A DNA stretch of 64,000 bases from Erythrocercus mccallii (Eukaryota > Chordata > Aves > Passeriformes > Dicruridae), in contig VZRG01000006.1 of NCBI GenBank assembly GCA_013397435.1, positions 1,928,430 through 1,992,429 of the forward strand, in the 5' to 3' direction. Position 1 is the first letter of the stretch. Each line of letters starts with the position of its first letter. The notes below the pieces were generated by a model. It did no database searches. It was not told the DNA's origin and saw only the letters and a list, made by a program, of their open reading frames with translations. The translations under genes were made by a program, and so were the position numbers. Shown in pieces: positions 37,241-48,912 of this stretch.

Positions 37241-37920
37241 CAAGAAAAGCAGTGCCATGGAAAGGGCCCTGGGGGTGCTGGTTGATGGCAAGTTGAACAT
37301 GAGGCAATAGTGCCTGGGCAGCCAGGAGGGCCAGCCCTGGGACCATCAAACACAGAATCACCAGACAGGTAAGGGACAGGATTGTCCCACTCTGCTCTGC
37401 ACTGGGGTGGCCTCACCTCGAGTCCTGGGGGCAGTTTTAGGCACCACAATATAAATATTAAGCTGTTAGAGCCTGTGCAAGGAAGGCCATGAGGACAGTG
37501 AAGGGTGTAAAGGCAAAGCCATAGGCTGAGGTGACTCGGTTTGTTCAGCCTGCAGAAGAGGAAGGAGAACTCACTGCAGTCTGCAGCTTCCTTGAGAGCT
37601 GAAGCAGAGGGGCAGGCACTGACCTCATCTCCTTGGTGGCCAGTGACAGGACTCAAGGGAATGGCCTGGAGTTGTGTCATGGGGGGTTTAGGTTGGATTT
37701 TAGGAAAAGATTCTTCACCCAGAGGATGGTTTGGCACCAGAACAGATTTCTCAGAGAAGTGGTTACAGAACCAAGCCTGACAGTGTTCAAGAAGTGTTTG
37801 GACAATGCTGTCAGGGACATGGCATGAATATTGGGGTTCTCCTGTGCAAGTCCAGAAGCTGGACTTAATGATCCCTTTGGGTCTCTTACAACTCAGGACA
37901 GGCTGCAGTTCTATAATATG
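37241..37920 (+). mobile_element. CR1 LINE 3' fragment
   Basis: About 680 bp of plus-strand CR1. Its order of blocks matches the CR1 at 19381-20216: GTGCTGGTTGATGGCAAGTT near 37275, GCCAGCCCTGGGACCATC near 37330, GGATTGTCCCACTCTGCTCT near 37380, CAGCCTGCAGAAGAGGAAGG near 37546, and a degenerate tail GTTCTATAATATG at 37908-37920. It covers the end of the second reading frame and the 3' UTR. The 165-aa minus-strand frame at 37240-37737 is an antisense chance frame within it. Confidence 0.88.
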
Positions 37921-40477
37921 AACAAAGTCAGCTTTTTTGTGTCAAGCTGTCTGGCAGTGTGGAAATAACTGAATGTCAGACTATAACTGCTGTAAATAAA
38001 GGAAGTGGCAGGTAAATACAGCACAATTTTACTGTTTTTCATTTGGCTGATGTATCTTGTTCTTCTTTCAATTCTTTTAATTCTCCAGTCTTTATAAAAC
38101 AAGGCCTAATTTTAATTGTACTTCTGTTTTCCTGCTAGTGTTTACTTTTAATTTTGAAAGAAATAAGCAAAGCTAAAATACATTGTTTTCCAGTTGGAAT
38201 GCAATTTTCTGTTGCTATGGGCAACAAAGCTCTGTTTACCTAATGGGTTGTTTTGCTACAAAGGGGAAAAATATCCCCTGGGGAGCAATAGAGATTGTGT
38301 CCTCTACTGTCACATCCTATGACTAACAGAGGCAGAGAAGCTTCCAGAGGTTTATGAGCTCAGTTATCAGGAGGGGTTAATTTGTTCTCCATTCTCTTCT
38401 TTCCATCTTACATTTCCTCACAATGAGCATATACAAGTTTCTTCTTGTACTGCAGCATGTTTTATCACAATGCTGAGTTGTCACTGAAGGCTCTACTGAC
38501 TGGTGTATTTTCCTATTATACTGTTTCTCTAAGAAGGTTATTAATGAGAACAGAGGATGGCACAATATTAATTCATTATAACAATGGGAATGAGACACAG
38601 CACATTGTCTTCCCATTGTCTTGAAAATGTGATTGGTAGAAGGAGGCCAAAAATAGCTTGACATGTCCCATGACAATGTGCTGAGTGGAATGAGCAACAA
38701 GAAATCACACATTACATTTCATACTGCTCTTAAAGCCAACAGTGGCAGTGTTGTGAAGAGGTGACACACCAACCATTTGCTCTTAGGCTATGGTTGTGTG
38801 ACTGTGTGATTTATAGCAGCTTAGCAACTTATCTCTTCGCAGCTGTGCTACCTTTCTGACCTTTTTGACATGCTTTTCACTCTCTCATTTATGAAATAGG
38901 ATGTGTTTAGGCTCTCTGATAGCCACACAAACCAGCCTATTTTGCCCCATAAGTAGAAGGAATCAGGAGCAAGAACTGAGTAAGACTTGGAATGTCAGCT
39001 GATATTGGGCAACAGTTTCAACCATTGAGATTTCCTTTGCTTGGCTGTCAGTAAAATCACAGCTAGCATCAACAATTAGATTTGTTTTATCTTTTGCCAT
39101 CACTGAAATAGCAGCAGAGCTATATCTACAAAGGGGCTTGCTGATATTTTTGTTACACAGTATGTAAATCTAGGTCTTCACAGTAACTTGGCTTTGTAGC
39201 TCCAGTCTGCAGTCTGTGGTTGCAGGTTTCCAGCTATGCAGCTTGAGTGCAGAGCAGGAATGAAAAGGTATAGAAGCAGAAGTTACCTGACATGCCTGAG
39301 GGCTCTTTCCAACCAGGGAATTAGGACACACTGTCTCATACCTTAATGCAGAAGCATGAAGTCTTGTATTATTTGATCTACAGTCTGTGTAATCCAGTAC
39401 AATAGGTCAGGGATTTCTATAAATTGCTATATAGCTTTAATTTTAAAATTTGCTTTTTTTTAGTATAGAAAAGTGATATTTTTTCTTATTCCTGTGCTTT
39501 CAATAATTTTTTTGAAGGATTCTCACTTTTTTAACACCACTACTCTTTTGCTCTGGATTTCACAGTGCCTTGTTTTCTGAAGGCTGTTAAAACTATCATC
39601 TGTTTATTGTAGTAGTAGTTGCATAACAGAATTCTCATTATTTTTATTGTATTTATAATTGTTCGTATTTCTCACACAGAGTTAATCATTAACTATATAG
39701 TACAGAGAACAGAATGGAGGAAATCAATATCAAATCAGAGGAGTAAACTAACCTGGGTAGCTCACAAAACCTGCAAAGGAAAGCAAGCACTCAAATGACA
39801 TAATGATTAATGCAGCTTAACAGCACAGAAAGAGGGCATGGCTTATAGCTCCTTGCCCCACACTCCAATTTGCAATGTTAGAATGCTGTGGGTTTGCCTC
39901 CTGAAACTGGAGCACACTGCTCCTGCAGAGGATGATGTTCTCAGGGCTAGTCTGAAAGAAATGCTTAGCAATTGTTACTGAGCTGAAAACCAAAAGATCC
40001 TCTCACCCCATAACAGGAATGGTAATTTATGCTCTGTGTGTGTCCTCAGACCAGACTGGCTACTAGAATACATCCAAGCAGGTGTGATTATGTTGATGTT
40101 ATACTTGACTTCACACCCAACAAACTGAAAGCACAAATAACCCAGGTTTGCACAAGAACAATCATTTCTCTTTGTCTTACTCCCCGTCCCAAAATGAAGG
40201 ACTGCATTTAGTACCCCTACCAACAGGCTACAGGAATGCTGAATTATTTTCAGATTTTCCTAGTATTAGAAGAAGTCACAAACTAGATGGATGTAGGAAA
40301 AAAGTAGACTGGAATATATCATCAATTAAAAATGTCCTCCTGTTCTATAACCCAAAATACAGCAATTCACACTTATACCCCTCTCACTGTCCCAAAAACT
40401 CAAACACAAAAGTATGCTGTCATAATAAAATGAAAACTATTTAAAAATCTGTAAGATGCTTAAGAGTCAGCAGTGTC
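37921..40477. other. Intergenic, nothing recognised
   Basis: About 2.6 kb between a CR1 and the LTR at 40482. No gene is recognised. A possible very old repeat tail near 39280-39330 is too weak to call. Confidence 0.6.
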
Positions 40478-40481
40478 AGAG

Positions 40482-41173
40482 TGTTATAAATGCAAAGAGG
40501 GTTAAAACTTTTCACTAGTTGTATAAGTATACTTCAACTTCTGTTCGAAACAGTGTTTATTTTTCAAGTGGTTCTAGCAGTTCAGTATAGTTACAAACAC
40601 AGTTGTAATGTGTTCTCATGGTTGTTAGTGTAGCTATGTATAGTTTTAAATGTTTATAGAGGTTTTGTATGGTTGTCTTCTCCATACAGTTACAATTGTA
40701 ATAAGGTTACTGAGGGGACAGGACAGGAAGAAAAGTGAGGGGGGAATCTTCTCCTCTCCTCCAGGTAATCTAAAGACAGCAGGACAGAGCCTTCATTGGA
40801 GAATATCATCGACCAATCAGGTTAAGGCGGGAAAAAATGATTGATGTGGAGAGAGTCTTGATAAAGAGCAATGAAAGCCGAGGAAATGAACCAATCACCT
40901 GGAGGATCAAAAATGGACCAATTGCTGAGGGTACTAAGACTATAAAAAGAGACTCACTGCCCTCAGCAAGTGCTCCTCTCTCACGAACAAGGCTGTTCTG
41001 AGGGGTAGCCTGTGCACGTGTTTGTTGTTTCTGGCTTCCTGTGAGGGGCTGAGACTAGCTGAGCCTCCTGTTCCTGTAGCCATTTTATTTGTAACAATAA
41101 AACAATTGGCCTTTTTCTTTTCAACACCTTTGAATCTATGGCCTCCTTTCTTTTTTTTGTTACATTTGTAACA
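40482..41173 (+). mobile_element. Well-preserved solo LTR with target-site duplication
   Basis: A 692-bp LTR with a complete set of landmarks. It begins TGTTATAAATG and ends CATTTGTAACA, an inverted terminal repeat matching at 10 of 11 positions. It is flanked on both sides by AGAG (40478-40481 and 41174-41177), a 4-bp target-site duplication. The U3 part carries three CCAAT boxes (near 40813, 40890 and 40917) and a TATA box at 40941 (TATAAAAA). AATAAA follows at 41096-41101, giving R and U5 of plausible length. There is no viral coding sequence on either side, so it is a solo LTR left by recombination. A 4-bp duplication suits a gammaretrovirus-like (ERV1) element, though the family name is not known to me. 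Confidence 0.85.
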
Positions 41174-41177
41174 AGAG

Positions 41178-42699
41178 TGCATGAAAAGAGGTTATTTTTC
41201 AAAAGTTTACCGGATTTTCATGATGGAAGAAAGTAATCAGAGAAGGATAAAAGTTTCCAACAAAATCAATATGCACGACCAAGACCTTCCCATAGGGCTA
41301 TCACCTGTGACAAATTTTGCATCACAGCTACTTTTTAGTAACTTTGCAACCATTTTAGCAGCTTTTGTGACTTGATAAAGCAAGAAATATCATAGCCTTT
41401 CAGATTTTCAAGACTACCTCTTAGAGGTTGTCCCTACTGCTTAAAATACAATACTGTAAATATGGATGTTCCAGTAAGAGAAGTGAGTTCCTCTAACAGA
41501 AGGATTTTCTTGGTTTTTAAGCTTTGGCTTCAGAACGGCCTCTTTTGAGGAGAAGGTAACAGTATTGCCTACTTGCTTTGATCTTTTAAAACTTAGACAA
41601 AGGAATGCTTTTTTTTTTTTCCCCTGTTAAACATAACATTACATATGGGCCTCTACAGTCATGAAACAGAAGATTGTCCCTAAATATTCCAGCAATATCA
41701 GACTGTGTTAGGCATTTTGGGCATCTGTTTTGGTGTAATCCCCATTTGTGTTGCAATATCAGCAACATATAACTATTCTAATAAATACTGCCCTTAAACT
41801 TTTCAGATGCCACAGAACAAGAAAAGGTAGCCACACATATCAAATTATAACTATCAGGAACGATGGGGTGGCTTATGTTTGCTCTTTTCCAAAATATGAA
41901 TTCTATTATCTCTTCTTATCTCAGAAGTATCAAAATGACTTAGTCTAGATCTGTTCACTTTCAGTGAGTCTCTGAAGTATGTGCAGTCAGGATGCTGCTG
42001 CCCACTGCCAAGTGCAGCAGATACAAATTTCAGCTGTCCAAGGGCTCTTTGCCAACACAGAGAGGAGCGGTATTTTCCTCTTAGTCCTACCTTACAGTCC
42101 TACCAGCTCCACGTGTTATATGGATGGAGGAACTTTTTTATATAGGTTCTCACTGTAGAGCACGATTCTTCAGTATGTGACACTTTTATTCTAAGGCTTT
42201 TGCATAGAAGGAATTTTAAGTTATTTCCCTTCATGCATTAAATATGAGACTTGTGATTCTTGCTTCACAAAAATCCGAGACACTCACGGAAGTTTTGACA
42301 ATTCAGCTGTGTAATATCTGTTCCTTATGTTTCTGTGAGTGCTTCTTACACCTTTAGCACTGAGGATGACTCACCACCCGAACACAGCTGGAGTGAGAAA
42401 AACGGTTACAGCCAGGGGAAAGAAAAATAACTAAAAATCAGTTTTTCATCCTGCCCAGCTGCAGGGCTGTTCTGTGCTCACATGGTATGCACAGCTACTT
42501 GACAGGGCTTTTAATGTGGCATGTGGCTGTGGTGGACGTTACAGATCATGACAGGCTGTCACATTAAAGCCAGTGACCTGTATAACAAGGTCTGTGTCAG
42601 GGATCTGAGTGCAGACACTGCCTCTCCAAAACTTTGGCTGGTGATGTTGGAAGTCAGCTCTGGTATGGAGCAGCCATGTAAACTCGCTGGCTTGTTTGA
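41178..42699. other. Intergenic, nothing recognised
   Basis: About 1.5 kb. The part from 42380 is somewhat GC-richer and may be more of the retroviral block to its right. No coding gene is recognised. Confidence 0.5.
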
Positions 42700-43424
42700 A
42701 AAATAGTCTATTGTCCCTTTCCTTAGGAACATCTTCTGGTCCATGCCTGAGTTACACTTCTAACATGCCTTGGATTTGCTGTGCTTGACCCTGGTCCTCC
42801 AAATTGACTTCCCAGACAAACCTTGGACTTGCTTTGTTGCCGTGGACTTCTCTGATCACCTGGACTGTTGCAGTGCAGGCGGTTGGTAGATTGCTGTAAC
42901 CTTCCTGAAGCGTCCCCACAAGGAGAGTGCTCCACCAGGCACACAACAAACACTAGCCTCACATGCAGCAGCTGATTAACTATAACAGCAGAGGCAGGAA
43001 GGGTCTTTGTGGGGACTCCCAGTGGTAGTTTTATATCACCTACACACCACACAGCCTAGGGACAAAGATGCAACAGTTAGAGGGCCCAGGCTTACATGTG
43101 GGTAGAAGGGGGTGGAGCTAACAGTAACAACCAATCACTGAGAGGTGTGGGTGGGAGAAGGGGGTAAAATGACCAATAGGGAACCATCAGGGTAAACGGA
43201 CAGGGGTACTAACCAATGGGGTTACAAAGAACAGAGAAACTGCTAGAAACCTGACCATGTAAGGTTCAACTGGGGGAGTAATGGCCAAGGTGGGGATGTG
43301 GCAGCGGGATTGACTGAGAACCTGTCGGTGAAACAGGGCCTCCATAGGAGAGGTTAGGGTCTAGGGGACATTCTTCCAAGGTGTAGGCCCAGGAAGTCCC
43401 CTAGCAGGCCCACAGGCCTCCACA
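42700..43424 (-). mobile_element. Probable endogenous retrovirus LTR, minus strand
   Basis: Read on the minus strand from 43424, the block begins TGTGGAGGCCTGTGGGCC. It carries three inverted CCAAT boxes (plus-strand ACCAATCACTG near 43130, GACCAATAGGG near 43172, AACCAATGGGG near 43212) and then a TATA-like GATATAAAAC (plus-strand 43029-43038). That order of U3 signals, with GC content well above the flanks, is what an LTR looks like. The 3' edge is uncertain, no AATAAA was found in the expected place, and no target-site duplication was identified. It could also be another repeat family with an internal promoter. Confidence 0.5.
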
Positions 43425-43580
43425 ATGGACTCTGGGCTGAGCACAGCTGCCATGCCCAGCCTGTGTCACTCCCCCCACTGAGGTGGGACTGGTCTTGCTT
43501 GGTGAGGCCACTGCCCTGCAGACAAAAGTAGCACATCTCCATCCCTTGCTGCTGCCTGTTAGTCTGTTCCTTTCCATATG
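43425..43580. other. Unclassified GC-rich sequence next to probable LTR
   Basis: About 155 bp clearly GC-richer than the flanks, adjoining the start of the probable minus-strand LTR. It may be retroviral internal sequence or another repeat, but I do not recognise it. It ends at an A-rich tract at 43597. Confidence 0.35.
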
Positions 43581-46500
43581 CTGCTCAAAGCTGTAAGGAA
43601 AAAAAAAATAAGAAAAAGGAAAAAAAAAAGAAAAAGGAAAATCTTTTAAAATTAAATCCCAAACCATCTGTATTGGATATAACAGGGACCTGAAATAAGG
43701 ACTGAGATCCCACAGTTCAATACTATTTAATTTAGGTGGCAAATAACTGCATAAAAATTTCAAATACTGTCCCATGTTGACTTCTTAGCTAATGCTCAGA
43801 GGTCATGAGATAAAATGATGCTTTCTGAAATACATCTCCAAATTATCAGGAACAGCTAAAATGTTATATATATATTTAAGCTTTTCATTAAATATTTTTT
43901 TCAGTAAGACTTTGACTTTCCCTCTGTATCTTTAAAGTATTAATGACATATCAGAAGTCTTGCAATTAAGTGATAAAATGAATACTTTGAAGCTTTTCCA
44001 AATCAACACTGACTTAGAAGGTGAATAATGAATTTCTCTTCCAAATCTGATCCAAGATTTCTCTCCACAAAAAATCAGAAGGAAGATTAAGATGAGCAGT
44101 GCACATATGCAAATATTAAATTTTCCTCAATAACAAGCACTCATATATTTTATATATTCATTTGTTCTATTTTTAATGTAAAATTTAGCATTTGTATGTA
44201 AAAGTCATGACTTTTATAATTGATTTTGTTCTAACTATTTGTCCCATTCTGAACTTGATTCTGAGGATAAGAATGTTTGCCATGATCAAAGAGAGGACTT
44301 GTCCTCTCCCCTGACTAGAGAAGAAAATTATGGAAAATAAATCTCTGTCTGTCAAAGGGTTATTTCAGTTTTATCTAGATTCTCTACAGGCTCTTTGAGT
44401 TATTCTCCTAGCTTTTATGCTAACATCTATATTATATTTTTTGCTGTTATTATTTCACTATTATTATTATTAGCAACTGAATGCAACTCACAGTGGAAAA
44501 AAATGCAGTCACAATAATCTGAAAAATCAATGGTGTAAAATCTATTCTGAAAGACACCTCAGCACAGATAAACAGTGGCATTGGATCATGTATTGTACAC
44601 AAGCAAAATAAAATATTAATTAAAAAAGTAAAATCCAACAAATATTTCCAAAGAAAAGAAACATCAGAATAAGTTATATTTGTATCTTTAATTTGATCCT
44701 TTCAGGTATAAACATTTTACAATGTGAAACAAAAAGAAATCATAGCTCTTCGATTAGGATAGTCTTCCCTTATTCAGGGCATCAGATGAACAATAAGTTA
44801 TTCAATATTTTGCTTGTACTGGTTATGCCTTACTACAGTATTATCATTGTATTATTTGAACATATGTCCAAGAACAAAATTTTTCATTTCTCTAGTAGTC
44901 TGGTATCTGAGTGCATAATTAATGCTAAATGATTCATTTCACAAAGGCTTCCCCCCATAGGTAAATGGATTGTGACACTGGTTGAGAAATCCCCATCGAT
45001 TCCTTTTATCTGATTATAAGAAAATGTCCCAAACACTGGGAAGTTGATGAGCTGGCAAATACACCTAGTTCAAAGGTCAGGTAAGGCATCTGTAAAGCAC
45101 AGAATAGCTTCTCCTATTTTACTAGATTTCAGACTGCTCTTCTTCATCACTTACTCAGGGGAATGACTATCTCATAGCAAAAGGGACTATTCTGGTCATT
45201 AGTATAATGAGGAATATCAGCACAGCTTCTTCACTTGTCTTTTTTCATCATTATTTTTATTTTTGTCTACCTTGACCTGGATTGAGAAGATTCAAATACT
45301 TGTTTGGCAAAAATAGCCTGGCTCAGTTAAGCTCATCCAGGCACAGAAATAAGTGAACTGAGAAATAAGTTTGCCACTATGAGCAGTGGTGCAGTGATTT
45401 CCAATTCCAGGACTAAGTATTGCCTCCCTGCAGTTTTTATGGAAGGAATAGACTCTGTCTGTCTGACAAGGAGCTTGGCATTTTCAGGAACTTGAACTAA
45501 GATGGATTCCCTTCTAATTGCTGAGAGAGATGTCAATGAATATTTATGCTTTATTGGAGCATTACTGGAGGATTTCAAAAGGAATTCTCTTTTCTCTGAC
45601 CCAAAGATCTGCTAGGACAAAGGCCCTGAACAGAGCATTACACACCAAAAAGGTGTACCTCTATGCCTCAGACAGGCTACATTTTCTTTCTATTTTTATT
45701 TTTTTCTCTCTGTAACAGATGGATTTAACTTTTTGCCTTCCCACAAGAGTACCTTCATTTGGATACTTGAATTTGGACAACTTCCAGACCTGAGATTCAG
45801 ATACTCATCCCTTTGAATGGTAAAGAGGAAAAGGAAGAAGAGGCATGGTAAAGGCAGCATCTTTTTATGATCCACAGGCTCTTTGAGAGATGATCAGAGG
45901 GCGTTCAGATGTTCTGCAGAACAAGCATGCCACAGTTCCTCATCCTCATGGACTCACACATGGAGGGGAAGAGTTTTTCTTCATTCAGAGTATCTGTGGT
46001 CTTTATTTCAAATGACACCCTTGCAAATGGATCTCAGCATTCCCACTCATGAATAATGACTCTCTCTACACAGCTGTGCCTCAGCAGCTGCACACTATGT
46101 ATGACTGCACACCTGTAGCCCCCAGCCAGGTTTGGAATAGATATCCTGCTTTCCACCTTAATTCTGAGCAAAGTCAGCAGCAGTACTCTGCTGCTTTTCC
46201 CTAGTTCATTACCAAGCTGCTAGAGTCCTTGCTGGTTTTTGGTGTTCGATAGCAGATCTAAAATAAATTTTTAAAAGACTGCCAGGACATTGATCATGGT
46301 GGAGCTTCCTTCAGTAGCTTCCAAGGTATTTTGAAAAAAATGGAATGGAGCATAGACTAACACAATATTTTACATCCAATTTATAACTTTCAATGTACAG
46401 GGTGTTGGGGTTTTTTTAATTAAAAAGAAAATTACATCACCATTAATCATAGTCTCCTCCATACAGAAGATACAACCTAATGTATGTTTTCCACTGATTA

Positions 46501-46837
46501 ATTAAAACTACTGACAGTTCTGTTCATTGGTTTGCTTTTTGTTTAATGGTAGATAAGAGCAATACATATTTTGGAGTTATCCATAAGAATTAATGTCTTT
46601 TTTTTCAGACACACTATAGAAATTTATTAGGACTCCTCTCTACAAATATATGTATATTAAAATCTTTTATATAACTGTATATAAGATTATATTTCTACAT
46701 ATATTTATATATTTCTACATGTAATTATACATCTATGTAGATATAATATTTTCCTTGAAAAATCTCCCTTACATGGTTATTTACATATAATGTCTGTGTT
46801 GCAATACTAATAATGGGAGAAAGAATAAAGCCTAATA
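43581..46837. other. Intergenic, nothing recognised
   Basis: AT-rich 3.3 kb with an A-rich tract at 43597-43640 and TA-rich sequence at 46660-46750. No gene, RNA or interspersed repeat was recognised. Confidence 0.6.
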
Positions 46838-47202
46838 AAAACAAGTGCTACACAATGCAATTGCTCACCATGCACTGACCAATGCCCAGCCTGTCCCCAG
46901 GCAGCTCCTGATCAACTGCCCCCAGTTTCTGTACTGGACAAGGCTCTCCATGGTGTGGAACATCCCTTTGGTCAGCTCAGGTCAGCTGTCCTGGCCGTGC
47001 TTCCCCCCCCAGCTTCTTGTGCACCTGCCTTGTGCCTGGGAAACTGAAAAATACCGAATTTAGAGTAAATGCTCCTGAGCAACAAATAAAACATCCCTGT
47101 TAGCAACATCAGTTAGCAACAGTATTTTCAGTCTGAATCCAAAACAGCACTGTACCAGTTAGCAGGCAGAAAATAAACTCTGTCCAAGCCAAACCCACAA
47201 CA
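46838..47202 (-). mobile_element. Endogenous retrovirus ERVL-type LTR fragment
   Basis: On the minus strand from 47202 this begins TGTTGTGGGTTTGGCTTGG, a diverged form of the bird ERVL LTR start. It continues through sequence homologous to the LTRs at 34646 and 58994: the GTTGCTAAC/ACAGGGATGTTTTATTTGTTG block near 47085-47110 and the inverted block CTTTGGTCAGCTCAGGTCAG near 46966. It retains only about 365 bp of the LTR, so it is truncated at its 3' end near 46838. No internal viral coding sequence adjoins it. Confidence 0.75.
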
Positions 47203-48091
47203 GAATGTAAGTCTCTCCCCTTTCCTCTTTCATAGTTCTGGCCACTTCAGTGCTAATAGCTCAAGAGCATAGTCTTTTATATTAGGGCAAATACTTAGTT
47301 TTAAAGCCCCTGATTTGCATAAAAAAGAAGAGTACAGACTTCTTTTTGTTCACTTCTTCTTCCCAACATCTCTCTGCTTGGAGTACTGTACTGAAAGGCA
47401 AAAGATTCTTTTCTAGTACATGAAATTTGGTGTTCTAGTAACTTTGGAATTTTAAAAAAAGGGCTAAATTTCAAAGTTTCAGAACATTAATTTTTTCTTA
47501 ACTTACAGAAGATGAAAAAGAAAAATGGGTTTTTTGCACTTCTCTTTTCTTTTTTATCAAGCAATACCTGCTGCAAGTGAGCTTATCAATTATATGATTG
47601 GTAGACAGATACTTTCAGCTTGCATGGCCATTGTTAATTCTCAAGACAAATCTTGGTCCAGAATTCTGTTTACAACAGTGTTAAATTTAAGAAGTGACAA
47701 TTCTGAAAACTCAAATTGTGAAGTGTAGAAATTAAATCAGATTCTTTCCCTCTTTTTTTCCTAAATTATAGATAATAATGTTTGGCGTGTCATGTTATAC
47801 TGTTCACCAAATAAAAATTGTTTTCACAAAGACTATGCAGAATTCTACATTCCTTCTGGTTAGTCAAGTTGGTTTCATTAGCACTGGTTATCATCTTGCT
47901 TTTGTAAAATACACAATAAATGGCAGTTCATCAATTTCATTTTCATGTCTCTTAAGGATTTTTAGGGGGGATACCAACCAGTCCTGGAAAATTGCTCCTC
48001 TTTCTTGCACCCATTTCTTCCAAAATCTCAAGAAAAAGAAGTGGAAAGAGAGACACTGATGTCTGCTCTCTGATATCCAGGGATAGTACAC
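47203..48091. other. Intergenic, nothing recognised
   Basis: About 0.9 kb of AT-rich sequence between an ERVL LTR fragment and a CR1. No gene or repeat was recognised. Confidence 0.6.
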
Positions 48092-48348
48092 ATGGGAATG
48101 GTTCAAAGCTACATCAAGAGAATTTCAGACTTGACATTTGGAAACATTTCTTTACAGAGTGAGTGATCAAAGACTGGAACAAGCTTCCTAGAGCAGTGGT
48201 CATTGGTTGGTCAATGCCCCAAGCTTGTCAGTGTTAAAGAGTCAATGGACAATGCCCATAATAACACACTTGAACTTTTGGTCAGTCCTGAACTGGTCAG
48301 GCTGCTGGACAAGATGATTGTTGTAGATCCCTTCCAACTGAACTGAAC
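48092..48348 (+). mobile_element. CR1 LINE 3' fragment
   Basis: Plus-strand CR1 3' end. It shows the CR1 order of landmarks: GAATGGTTCAAAGCTACATC, then a block about a pair of paralogous tryptophan-free 3' UTR motifs (GACTGGAACAAGCTTCCTAG near 48171), AATGCCCCAAGCTTGTCAG near 48213, TTTTGGTCAGTCCTGAACTG near 48277, and CCCTTCCAACTGAACT just before the tail. It is about 260 bp long, 5' truncated as usual for CR1, and joined to an expanded ATTCT tail. Confidence 0.88.
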
Positions 48349-48429
48349 TATTCTATTCTATTCTATTCTATTCTATTCTATTCTATTCTATTCTATTCTA
48401 TTCTATTCTATTCTATTCTATTCTATTCT
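48349..48429 (+). repeat. (ATTCT)n pentanucleotide microsatellite at a CR1 tail
   Basis: About 16 uninterrupted copies of the five-base unit ATTCT (81 bp). It starts exactly where the CR1 at 48092-48348 ends, so it is the CR1 3' terminal repeat that has expanded. The absence of interruptions suggests high mutability. Confidence 0.95.
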
Positions 48430-48764
48430 TTGGGACAGTTGTTCATCTCATCCTCTGAGGAATATGTGTGAACCTTGTTTAGGAAACTTTCTAACCCATG
48501 TTTAGTGAACAGTACATAAAATTAATTTGGTTTAGCTGTTTTTCTTATTATGCTTGAATGCTTTTTTTTTTTATGGTATCATCTATCAGCCTTGTAAATT
48601 TTCTAGCAGGTTTCCTTTTTTTGATGTATTTTAAAATTATTTGCCTCTAGCAAGTTTCTTCGCAAAATATTTGTCTTTTTATTTTTTCCATTCTCTTCTA
48701 GCTTCCCTCATTGCAGTTTTATATCTAATTTGATATTTTATCCTCATCTGTGTCTTTGCGTTAC

Positions 48765-48791
48765 AAAGCTCCCTTTTTAAAGCTCCCTTTT
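48765..48791. repeat. Short direct duplication, period 14
   Basis: AAAGCTCCCTTTT occurs at 48765-48777 and 48779-48791 with one base between them. Confidence 0.85.
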
Positions 48792-48869
48792 CGTAAAGTT
48801 GACTTTTTGTTCATTTTCTTTACCCATTTTGTTCATTTCTATTTACCCATGAGAGCTGTCTCGGGCTAA

Positions 48870-48908
48870 TTTTTTTTTTTTTTTAATGTTTGTGTATGTG
48901 TGTGTGTT
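48870..48908. repeat. Poly(T) followed by GT-rich tract
   Basis: Fifteen T residues (48870-48884) are followed by an imperfect (TG)n stretch to 48908. This is simple-sequence DNA. Confidence 0.85.
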
Positions 48909-48912
48909 CCTC

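Noticed and set aside
37240..37737. 165-aa open frame on the minus strand
   Set aside because: Antisense to the CR1 at 37241-37920; a similar antisense frame occurs in the homologous CR1 at 19381-20216.
39281..39335. Possible CR1 3' tail (CTCTTTCCAACCAGGG)
   Set aside because: Only one short block matches and the expected neighbouring blocks and tail are missing.
43401..43775. 124-aa open frame on the minus strand
   Set aside because: It crosses an A-rich tract and GC-rich repeat sequence, giving poly-Phe and low-complexity residues; no domain is seen.
48349..48429. Regular short repeats that could suggest a CRISPR-like array
   Set aside because: It is a pure 5-bp microsatellite at a CR1 tail in a vertebrate genome; there are no spacers.
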